Assembly (NCBI RefSeq): GCF_003391055.1
Contig: NZ_QUAJ01000006.1
Coordinates: forward strand, 1 to 64,000
Length of the DNA: 64,000 nt
From: Psychrilyobacter piezotolerans
GTDB taxonomy: Bacteria; Fusobacteriota; Fusobacteriia; Fusobacteriales; Fusobacteriaceae
Direction: 5' to 3'
Shown: positions 33,961-41,768 of the stretch, in pieces
Numbering within the stretch: the first letter of the stretch is position 1
Layout: each line of letters begins with the position of its first letter
The notes under the pieces: generated by a model
What the model was told of the DNA's origin: nothing
Seen by the model: only the letters and a program-made list of their open reading frames with translations
Database searches by the model: none
Translations under genes and position numbers: made by a program

Positions 33961-36525
33961 TTAATACGTTATATTTATATGATCATAAGCCAGTATTTTA
34001 TCTTTTTTTATTGTTTTCCCCAGTGCATTAACTATCCGTTTTTTAATCTCTTTAGAAATTTCAATTTGATTTTCAGTAGGATTATAGAGTCTTAATATTA
34101 CTTTATCTTCTACTAAATCTATTCCGCTGAATGTGAGATCACTTTCAAAAATCATAAGGGATTCTTCTGTATCCATTTCACATTTTTCCAGCCAAATGTC
34201 GAAGTTATCAATCCTATGAATTTCTTTTTCTAACTCTTGTTTTTGGTATAATAATGGATCATTTAAATATCTTTCAGTTAACTGGCTTATTCTTTTTTCA
34301 TCGATTTCTTTGTTCAACCCTATGGAAAATTCAAAAGTTAACTTCTTTTGCAGCTGTCCGTCTTTAGCCACCATAACTCTTCCTGAGGCTCTGCCAGGCC
34401 TGTGATGTAAATCATTCTTACCAATATACCCTACAGACCTGAATAATGTTATGGCAACCCCGTCTTCTACAAGTTGATATTCTTTTACTCCTTTTCCAAA
34501 GCAGGTAAAGCTTTTATCCTCATTGTAGATAGACACACTATTTTGCATAGGCTCTAAATTTATTGGAAATTCTGTATAACCTTCCCAATTATTCATGAGA
34601 CTATGATTGTTTTCTCTTTTGATAAATCCAAAAGGAAGATCGGCTACTGCAAATTCTGTATTTATACCAAGATTAAATACCACCCTTAACCTATGATCTA
34701 AAATAGAATTATCTATATCTACTTTGAATCTGACAAGTTCATCAGATAAAACAATTGAAAAATCAATTATTAACTCTTTAGTTTCATTTGAACGCCCTGT
34801 TCTATCTTTTTTTAATGAAACCGGAATCCTTGTTTTAGCCTGAAGATTCATAATCTTTTTATAATTTGATACCTTGACACTTTTTAAGATAAAGTCTTTT
34901 ATTATTATTTCTTTTTCGTCTCTAAGTGAAGAGTAATCATAAAGATCCCCATCATCACTCATATTCTCAAATGAAAGAAAGTCTTTTATTATGATATTGT
35001 TAACCTTATCCTCTAAATTTAATTTTCCATCTTCAAATATAATCTTATATAAATTATTTTCAATCTGGTCTATTTCTGTTTCTGATAGTTTATCTGATTC
35101 CAGACAATCATAGCTAACTTTAAATATCTTATAAGATAAAGGTTTCATCTCAACTTTAGTCATGTCAATATCATTAATATAATAATATTCATCTACACCA
35201 GTTTCTACTTCACCTTCAGGAGTCAATAGTACCTGTCTTGGTTTCTGCTTCTTCTCCTGGTTATTTATTGTAAACTTCATTTCTTTTCCTTCAAAATCAG
35301 TTATTTTAAAGTTTTCCTTATCTGTAATTATCTTATTTCCAGTAGATGTTATTTCTTCTTCGTTTGAACCATTTACAAGAATAAAGATGTCTTTTTCCTC
35401 AAGGTTATGTAGCATAGTTTTAGCTATAAGATTAAATAAAGAATGAGCTATCTGCTGAGCCTGTTGGCACCTCATTATTACATCTTTATTAGTTGCATCA
35501 CTATTACATCCTCCCATACTGTCATGGGCATGAGATTCTAAAAGAAGTTTCCAGGCTTTGTCCAACATCTCAATTGGAGCACTGATTCCTTTCTTTTTAG
35601 CAAAAGCCATTAGTGGTTCTACTTCTCTTATAAGAAATTGCTCTACATCATGGTTAATTTTCTTTATATCATACCTTGATGATGTAATACTTTTATGTAC
35701 CCTTGAATATCTTGGATATCTAAATTCACCTTCATAATTATTATTTGGGTTTATACTATCCATATATTTTTCATAAGAACTTAAGATATAATTATCTTTT
35801 CCTATGGAATTAACTTTTTCAACAAATTTATCAAAATCAGAGTCAATACTTACCTGATCTCCACCTATTGGTCCCATTATATTTTCATCGGAAGATATTG
35901 ATTTTATTTTTTCGAGCAGTTTAAAAGTCTCTATATAAAGCTGTTGTTCGTCAAAATTTCTATGTCTTCCACCCCTTTCAGGGTGGGCTAAAGAATATCC
36001 AAAAGGCATAGCTGCTGTTTTTATTCTATCTCCATTTAATGCAGACCAATTCATCTCTACACTACCCATATATTTATCATCATATCCTCTTCTTATGATG
36101 ATATTATTGATATCAAAAGATTTTGTTATCTGAGGAAGCTGGGCACTGGCACCAAAAGTATCTGGAAGATAGAGTACATCCATACTATGTCCCATATTTT
36201 CAGCATAGGTCTTTCCATATTTTAAGTTTCTAAAAACTGATTCACAACCAATATTAAATAGATCTGGCTGTGTATGCCAAGGTCCTATGAACAGTCTTTT
36301 TTCTTGAATAAGTTTTTTTACTCTATTCAAGTCTTTTCCTCTTAGATTAAGGTAATCTTCCATTAAAGAGCTTTGGCCATCTAAATGATAGTTCAGCTTG
36401 GAATTTTCTTCTAAGGCACCAAATATTTCTTTGAATGATTTTAATGCTAAGACCTGAGTATCAAGAGTGGTAAAATACCACTCTCTGTCCCAATGTGTGT
36501 GTGCTATCATATGTATATTTTTCAA
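33961..36525 (-). CDS. GH38 alpha-mannosidase
   Basis: An 854-residue cytosolic (no signal peptide) glycoside hydrolase family 38 enzyme. The zinc site begins in AHTHWDREW; the nucleophile is Asp122 in LYLPDTFGASAQLPQ; HAHDSMGG gives another ligand. The long beta-sandwich C-terminal half is normal. With a PTS next to it, the likely substrate is an incoming 6-phospho-mannoside, as for E. coli MngB with mannosyl-glycerate. It lies 13 nt after the PTS gene. Confidence 0.93.
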   Translation of the reverse strand: MKNIHMIAHTHWDREWYFTTLDTQVLALKSFKEIFGALEENSKLNYHLDGQSSLMEDYLNLRGKDLNRVKKLIQEKRLFIGPWHTQPDLFNIGCESVFRNLKYGKTYAENMGHSMDVLYLPDTFGASAQLPQITKSFDINNIIIRRGYDDKYMGSVEMNWSALNGDRIKTAAMPFGYSLAHPERGGRHRNFDEQQLYIETFKLLEKIKSISSDENIMGPIGGDQVSIDSDFDKFVEKVNSIGKDNYILSSYEKYMDSINPNNNYEGEFRYPRYSRVHKSITSSRYDIKKINHDVEQFLIREVEPLMAFAKKKGISAPIEMLDKAWKLLLESHAHDSMGGCNSDATNKDVIMRCQQAQQIAHSLFNLIAKTMLHNLEEKDIFILVNGSNEEEITSTGNKIITDKENFKITDFEGKEMKFTINNQEKKQKPRQVLLTPEGEVETGVDEYYYINDIDMTKVEMKPLSYKIFKVSYDCLESDKLSETEIDQIENNLYKIIFEDGKLNLEDKVNNIIIKDFLSFENMSDDGDLYDYSSLRDEKEIIIKDFILKSVKVSNYKKIMNLQAKTRIPVSLKKDRTGRSNETKELIIDFSIVLSDELVRFKVDIDNSILDHRLRVVFNLGINTEFAVADLPFGFIKRENNHSLMNNWEGYTEFPINLEPMQNSVSIYNEDKSFTCFGKGVKEYQLVEDGVAITLFRSVGYIGKNDLHHRPGRASGRVMVAKDGQLQKKLTFEFSIGLNKEIDEKRISQLTERYLNDPLLYQKQELEKEIHRIDNFDIWLEKCEMDTEESLMIFESDLTFSGIDLVEDKVILRLYNPTENQIEISKEIKKRIVNALGKTIKKDKILAYDHINITY

Positions 36526-36538
36526 TTTTTTTCTCCCT

Positions 36539-38164
36539 TTAATATAATATTTCTCTTACATCTCCAGCAATTGTCTGTACTTTAACACCATAAATTATCT
36601 GAAGTGCATTTCCTTTACGAACAATTCCTGATGCTTTTAATAATCCCTTCCATGTATGATCTTCAGATACTTTATTTGGATCTTTTACTATTACTCTTAG
36701 TCTAGAAATACAGTTGTCTAAGCTTTCTATATTTTCTTTCCCACCTAGATTCATTATGATATCATTAGCTAGTCTAGCTCCTTGAAATTGTGGCTCTAAT
36801 TTTTTTCCTTCACCTGTTTTCTCTAAATAATCCTTTTTGCTATAAAGTTTCACTTCATCTTCATCTTCTCTTCCCGGAGTCTTAACATTGTATTTTAAGA
36901 TTAAGAATCTAAATGCAAAGTAATAAGCTGTGAAAAATAGAGGTACTAAGAAAAAGTATGGAACAATATATAATTTTTGAAATTGGAATATCTGAGGTAA
37001 CCAATCTTTAATACTACTTCCATATATTGATATTTTAAAGTATTCAGCTAACGTAAATGCTAAACCTGTAAGAGGAACATGTACTAAATAGAATAACCAA
37101 GGAGCTACAAACAGAAATGTAAACTCTAAAGGTTCAGTTATTCCAAACAAGATCATAGTTAATACTGCTGGCATTAATATTCCAAGAAGTTTTGTTCTTT
37201 GTTCAGGCTTTGCTGTATGGTATATAGCCAGCGCTGCTCCTGGTAAAGACCCTAAATGTAAGATAGCTCTTCCAGAGTTAAGGTTTCTGGTGATTAACTT
37301 TGTCATTTCAGATGAACCTAATTGTGCCATTTGAATACCAGAAGTTCCCACTACTAAATTACCATCCACTATAGCTGTTCCTCCAAGCTCAGTCCATCTT
37401 AGCGGGATTGTAACTAAGTGATGAAGTCCCAATGGCAGTAAAGATTTATCTAGCATAGCCCATAGATATGTCCCGAATAGACCTGTTCTGGATATAAAGT
37501 TAGCTAGTTCCGCTAAGGCCAATCCAAACGTAGGCCATACATAGTAGCATATAATTCCTGCAAAAGATCCAGCAACTAATGATAGGATAGGGACAGTCCT
37601 TGTTCCCGCAAAGAAAGAAAGAACCATGGGTAATTTTACATTATAAAAACGATTATGTATTTTTTGTACAATTAATCCTATGATTAATCCTCCAAATATA
37701 CCGGTTCTATAGGAAAAATATCCTAAAACATTAGTATAAAGAGAGTTCCATTTAGTTGCAGTGATTATATCCATACCTCTGTTTTCAACTAAAAATGTTT
37801 TTGCAGTTGTTACAGCTGAAATATCATTTATTTTAAACATAGATGATATTATTGCATTAAATGCAATATATGATAACACCGCTGAGAATGCTGCCCATCC
37901 TTGTTCTTTTTTAGACATCCCGAATGCCACACCTGCAGCATATAATATTGGAAGATTAGCAAATACTACCTTACCAATAGATTTCATTATAAAAAATATA
38001 TTATATATTGTGCTCCCGCTATATATAATGTCTCCTAATCCCAGTGCATTGACTGTCCCTTGAGAAGTAAATGCTCCTCCTAATCCCATAAATACACTTC
38101 CTATTGCCATAACGGCCAAAGGCATGAGCATCGTTCTCCCTAGTGTTTGTAGCGTCTCTTTCAT
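36539..38164 (-). CDS. PTS glucose/glucoside-family EIICB permease
   Basis: A 541-residue inner-membrane sugar permease. EIIC (about 1-430) has the GLC-family GITEPLEFTFLF and LGLHHLVTIP motifs. EIIB (about 460-541) has the phosphorylated Cys485 in ESLDNCISRLR. There is no EIIA here, so a shared EIIA-Glc must donate phosphate. Notable: the known mannosyl-glycerate PTS (MngA) is of the fructose family, so this pairing with a GH38 enzyme is different. It abuts the PHP gene (1-nt gap). Confidence 0.93.
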   Translation of the reverse strand: MKETLQTLGRTMLMPLAVMAIGSVFMGLGGAFTSQGTVNALGLGDIIYSGSTIYNIFFIMKSIGKVVFANLPILYAAGVAFGMSKKEQGWAAFSAVLSYIAFNAIISSMFKINDISAVTTAKTFLVENRGMDIITATKWNSLYTNVLGYFSYRTGIFGGLIIGLIVQKIHNRFYNVKLPMVLSFFAGTRTVPILSLVAGSFAGIICYYVWPTFGLALAELANFISRTGLFGTYLWAMLDKSLLPLGLHHLVTIPLRWTELGGTAIVDGNLVVGTSGIQMAQLGSSEMTKLITRNLNSGRAILHLGSLPGAALAIYHTAKPEQRTKLLGILMPAVLTMILFGITEPLEFTFLFVAPWLFYLVHVPLTGLAFTLAEYFKISIYGSSIKDWLPQIFQFQKLYIVPYFFLVPLFFTAYYFAFRFLILKYNVKTPGREDEDEVKLYSKKDYLEKTGEGKKLEPQFQGARLANDIIMNLGGKENIESLDNCISRLRVIVKDPNKVSEDHTWKGLLKASGIVRKGNALQIIYGVKVQTIAGDVREILY

Positions 38165-38165
38165 T

Positions 38166-39512
38166 TTATTCCCCCTTATTTATATGATTTTCTACATCGT
38201 ACCAACTTATATACTCTACAATTCCAACTTTATTATAAATTGGATTCAAAAAATATCGTATCCCACCATCTAAATTATGCCCTTCAACTCTAAAGTTTTC
38301 TCCTTTGTCTAATTTTATTTTTATTTTAAATTCTGAATTTTTTTCAGAATAAATTTTTTTCCCATTTAAAATACCATGCCATAGAACCTCCTCTTTCGAT
38401 TTGACAAAATAAGTTATCTCTTCATCTATCTGGTCACCTAAAATATAATTTTTTTCTATAGAATAAATCTTAATATCTATCTCATCGTCAAAAGTTATAT
38501 AGTTCCTTCCATATTTTAATGCTTCCAATATTTTTTTTTGATTTAATCCTTCCTCTAAATATGTGGCATTTTTAGGGATTCCAACTGTTGTCTTATACCC
38601 TTTTATACCCTTATGTGTATCACTTCCAGCTACTCCAAAAATCTTATATCCCTTACTCCATAAATAATCGAAAGCTAAAATAGATTTATTTATCATCTCT
38701 TCTTTTTCTTTATAGGGACAATTTATGAGTTCAATTGTATGAAAAAGTTCCATGGGTAAATTGTATTTTAATCCTGTACTATTTTGAAATGGATGATTTA
38801 ATGAGATCAGACTCTCTTTTTTGCCTTTCACCTCAAATAAAATTCTTTTTACATTTTCACAAGGATCCAGATTTTCTTTAAATAACTCTGCATAATCTAT
38901 AAGATCTACTCCATATATATTGAAATGCCCTTTATTGTCCAAGGTCAACTCTGTTCCTGAAAAAAGATTCCAATCCCTATTAATCCCTTTGTTAGATATG
39001 ACATTGTGGTCTGTTATAAATAAATAATTCAATTTTTTTTCTTTATATCCATTGTAGACCTCTAATTGAGATATTTTTCCATCTGAAAAATTAGTGTGGC
39101 AATGCAATTCTCCAAAATACCATCCTTTTTCTCCTTTTGTTGAGACTTCTTGAATTTTCCTATAATCATCCCCATGGTAAATTTTCATATCCTCTAGTAT
39201 TTCTATAGAATATTCTCCTCGACAGTCATAATTTTTTATGAGAGTTAATGTCCATTCCCCTTTATCCAGATCCCCTTCTTTAAATAAATTCGAAGTTCTA
39301 TTAAATTCTTTAAAAATAGAATAAACTCTATTGTAGGTTTTTAAGGTAAATGTCCCCCTTATTCTACCCTTTGGATCTTTCAATACGGCGATTACATGTT
39401 CAAATATACAGTTTTTTAAAAAAATAGTTATATTTTCCTTGGCATCCTCCACATGAAACCTGTGTATAATTTTTTCTGGAAACTTCGATAAAAATACTCC
39501 TTCTATTAACAT
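38166..39512 (-). CDS. PHP-domain metallohydrolase (CehA/McbA-like)
   Basis: A 448-residue cytosolic protein. The N-terminal beta-sandwich (about 1-125) has no clear function. The PHP domain (about 130-380) starts GELHCHTNFSDGK and has TDHNVIS, SGTELT and GSDTHKG, giving a full metal site. The family hydrolyses phospho- or carbamoyl esters. First gene of the island operon, divergent from the RpiR regulator. It could remove a phosphate or act on a phosphodiester in the imported compound. Confidence 0.85.
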   Translation of the reverse strand: MLIEGVFLSKFPEKIIHRFHVEDAKENITIFLKNCIFEHVIAVLKDPKGRIRGTFTLKTYNRVYSIFKEFNRTSNLFKEGDLDKGEWTLTLIKNYDCRGEYSIEILEDMKIYHGDDYRKIQEVSTKGEKGWYFGELHCHTNFSDGKISQLEVYNGYKEKKLNYLFITDHNVISNKGINRDWNLFSGTELTLDNKGHFNIYGVDLIDYAELFKENLDPCENVKRILFEVKGKKESLISLNHPFQNSTGLKYNLPMELFHTIELINCPYKEKEEMINKSILAFDYLWSKGYKIFGVAGSDTHKGIKGYKTTVGIPKNATYLEEGLNQKKILEALKYGRNYITFDDEIDIKIYSIEKNYILGDQIDEEITYFVKSKEEVLWHGILNGKKIYSEKNSEFKIKIKLDKGENFRVEGHNLDGGIRYFLNPIYNKVGIVEYISWYDVENHINKGE

Positions 39513-39545
39513 GTTTTTCTCCTTTTTTATTTTGATTTTTTAATG

Positions 39546-39568
39546 TATAATTACAATTATGAATTATA
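39546..39568. promoter_or_regulatory. Palindrome between the island operon and its regulator
   Basis: TATAATT (39546-39552) and AATTATA (39562-39568) form a perfect 7-bp inverted repeat in the 71-bp divergent gap. A probable operator for the RpiR-type protein, overlapping likely promoters of both genes. Confidence 0.5.
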
Positions 39569-39583
39569 AAGGTGTGAATTATT

Positions 39584-40297
39584 ATGAGTATCAGTATACG
39601 TAAATTAGTTAGTAAATATTCTTTGACTCAATCTGAAGAGATTGTTTTAACTTATATCTTAGAAAATTTAGATGATGTTTTAGACTATGGGGTTCGTAAA
39701 GTTGCTAAAGATTGTTTTTGTTCTACATCTGTAGTCATGCATCTTGCTAAAAAAATGAACTTAAAAGGTTTTGTGGATATGGTTTATCATTTTAAAAGCT
39801 TAACTTCCAAAAATCATGAAAATCATGAATTTATAAATTATTTTGAAAAAAACCATACTAAACTGGAAGAGTTAAAAAAAATCTTAGAAACATCTTCTAA
39901 TGAAGCTATCTACATAATGGGGAATGGATTTTCAAAAATTATAAGCCGTTATTTTCAAGAGCGCTTAACAAAGCATGGATATCTTGCATTTGTAAATGAA
40001 CATTTAGAACTTTTAGAAACACCTCATACAAAGTCTCCTTTAGCTATTATTATTTCTGAATCTGGAGAAACGAAGTATTCTGTAAAGCAATTAAACAAAT
40101 GTATAAAAAATGATATAAAAGTTATCTCTTTTACATGTAATATTGAAAATACTATACAACAAAATTCTTTTCTGAATTTATCTATTGAAAACAGTGCTTA
40201 TATTAAATCTTTAAATACTGATTTTAATTGTTTTTTTTCAAATTTAATTATGACAATAGATGCTCTTATGTCCACTTTGGAATCAAAATGCTTATAA
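39584..40297 (+). CDS. RpiR/MurR-family transcriptional regulator
   Basis: A 237-residue regulator. N-terminal HTH_6 domain (about 1-75) with VRKVAKDCFCSTSVVMHLAKKMNLKGF (recognition helix, quoted in part as CSTSVVMHLAKKMNLKG). C-terminal SIS phosphosugar-binding domain (about 95-225) with YIMGNGFS and AIIISESGET. It probably senses a mannose- or hexose-phosphate and controls the divergent operon. It ends just before copy 2 of the 48-bp repeat. Confidence 0.88.
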   Translation: MSISIRKLVSKYSLTQSEEIVLTYILENLDDVLDYGVRKVAKDCFCSTSVVMHLAKKMNLKGFVDMVYHFKSLTSKNHENHEFINYFEKNHTKLEELKKILETSSNEAIYIMGNGFSKIISRYFQERLTKHGYLAFVNEHLELLETPHTKSPLAIIISESGETKYSVKQLNKCIKNDIKVISFTCNIENTIQQNSFLNLSIENSAYIKSLNTDFNCFFSNLIMTIDALMSTLESKCL

Positions 40298-40420
40298 ATT
40301 AACTATATATCATATATCTACCCTTGTAAATAGTTTTAAAAATTAAAAAAAAGTTACATATATTGTAACCTGTTACAATATATGTATCGATATATCAAAT
40401 TTAATAAAAAATTATAAAAT

Positions 40421-40468
40421 AAAAGAGAGCTGTTACAGCTCTCTTTTTACTGGTTAGAAATATAATTT
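40421..40468. repeat. 48-bp perfect repeat, copy 2 (contains terminator)
   Basis: Identical to 30240-30287. Acts as bidirectional terminator for rpiR-like (+) and EamA (-). Right boundary of the island; the copies are 10,181 bp apart. Confidence 0.95.
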
Positions 40469-40482
40469 TAGTCCTTTTAATT

Positions 40483-41331
40483 TTACCCTTTTCTTTTTAA
40501 AATTAGATAGGTGGCCGATAAAATCATCCCCCCTCCTATAATTGTTGGGATTCCTGGCATTTCATTAAAAAATATTCCTCCTAATATAACAGCTCCCAAT
40601 GGATCTATATAGGATAAAACTCCCACATGCTGAACTTTTATTCTTTTTATTCCTTCAAAATAGAGGTTTAATGCTATACATGTGTGGATGACCCCCACTA
40701 TAATCATTAAGATTAAAGACAGGGTATTGAATCTCTTCATATTTTTGATCACAGGAAAAAAGATCAAGGAGGAGATTCCCATTTGAAATAAACTGATTTT
40801 ATGGGATGGAACATCTTTCAATTTTTTTACACTGATTGTAACTAAGGCGTAAAAAAATGCCGCGATCAACCCATACCCCACACCTGTCATGCTAAAATTA
40901 CTGCCTTTTTGAGACCCCATCAGGGTCATTAAAATTATCCCCGAAAAGCTTAGTCCAACAGCAATTAAAGTTCTTTTATTGATACTTTCCTTTAACAGAA
41001 AAACAGAAAGTATAGTTACGATAACAGGGGCTACATAGTAACTCATTGTTGCTGAAGCAATAGTTGTAACTTTAATTGCCCGAAAAAAGAAAAACCAATT
41101 GAGAGCAATAAATAATCCGCTCATAGAAAGGATTAAATATTCTTTCAAAGACAATTTATTGCTTGTGCTATCTTTCTTTTTTGTAAATTTTAATATTCCA
41201 AGTACTATAAATGCTATAAATACTCTGAAAAAGACTATAACCTCTGGCGGCTGATCAATATATCGTACAAATATCCCGATACTTCCCCATATAATCATTG
41301 ATGATATCATCAAAAGATATCCTATATTCAT
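40483..41331 (-). CDS. EamA/DMT-family permease
   Basis: A 282-residue ten-helix inner-membrane carrier with two EamA repeats. It starts IGYLLMISSMIIWGSIGIFVRY and has SATMSYYVAPVIVTIL in the first repeat and VLSYIDPLGAVILGGIFFNE in the second, a typical family ending. Export substrate unknown. It lies outside the island and converges on the repeat that also ends rpiR. AGGAG upstream of ATG 41331. Confidence 0.9.
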   Translation of the reverse strand: MNIGYLLMISSMIIWGSIGIFVRYIDQPPEVIVFFRVFIAFIVLGILKFTKKKDSTSNKLSLKEYLILSMSGLFIALNWFFFFRAIKVTTIASATMSYYVAPVIVTILSVFLLKESINKRTLIAVGLSFSGIILMTLMGSQKGSNFSMTGVGYGLIAAFFYALVTISVKKLKDVPSHKISLFQMGISSLIFFPVIKNMKRFNTLSLILMIIVGVIHTCIALNLYFEGIKRIKVQHVGVLSYIDPLGAVILGGIFFNEMPGIPTIIGGGMILSATYLILKRKG

Positions 41332-41597
41332 AATGCTGCTCCTCCCAAACTATATATTTAGGCATACTGTACCACAAATTTAAACTTTAAGCTATATTTT
41401 TCCCCTACTGATTTAAAGTATCGAGAAGAATTTTTAGGATAATGTTATCTACGGTAAATATAAAGTAGGTGTGTCAGATATAGTCTATAAAGAATATCCT
41501 TATTTGAAGTTTTTAATCTATTCTGTTATTATGATAATAAAGTTATAATATTTTGTTTAAAGTAAAAATATATATAATCCAGGGAATAATTCTGAAA
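41332..41597. promoter_or_regulatory. Region upstream of the riboswitch, with putative promoter
   Basis: TATAAT at 41544-41549 with a weak -35 is placed to start RNA about 45 nt before the aptamer. Nothing else is seen in 41332-41520. Confidence 0.4.
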
Positions 41598-41674
41598 AAG
41601 GCAGAGCAGGGGAAATTTTGTGACGCAAAACTAAAGGGTCTAAGTCTCTTAAGATATGACAGCCAGTTGCCGCA
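41598..41674 (+). ncRNA. Cyclic-di-GMP-I (GEMM) riboswitch aptamer
   Basis: The conserved core is present in order: GGCA (P1 5'), a small stem capped by a GAAA tetraloop (CAGGG-GAAA-TTTTG), GTGACGCAAA, AAAGGGTCTAAG, a variable arm, and GACAGCCAGTTGCCG closing P1 with TGCC. This order and these bases match the GEMM-I class, which binds c-di-GMP. It precedes an HD-GYP gene by about 95 nt and is followed by a terminator. Confidence 0.9.
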
Positions 41675-41682
41675 ACTTTTTT

Positions 41683-41725
41683 AGAGGTATGCTATTTGTA
41701 TAATTACAATGTAGCCTCTTTTTTA
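41683..41725 (+). terminator. Riboswitch expression-platform terminator
   Basis: AGAGG (41683-41687) and an inner CTA pair with TAG-CCTCT (41712-41719), then TTTTTT. Located between aptamer and gene, so the riboswitch probably acts by transcription attenuation. Confidence 0.75.
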
Positions 41726-41768
41726 TTTGCTTTAAAATATTAATAATGAATAAAAAAAGGGGTGGTTT

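Noticed and set aside
30240-40468. Prophage or integrative element with its own integrase
   Set aside because: All genes between the repeats are metabolic or regulatory; no recombinase, plasmid or phage gene is present.
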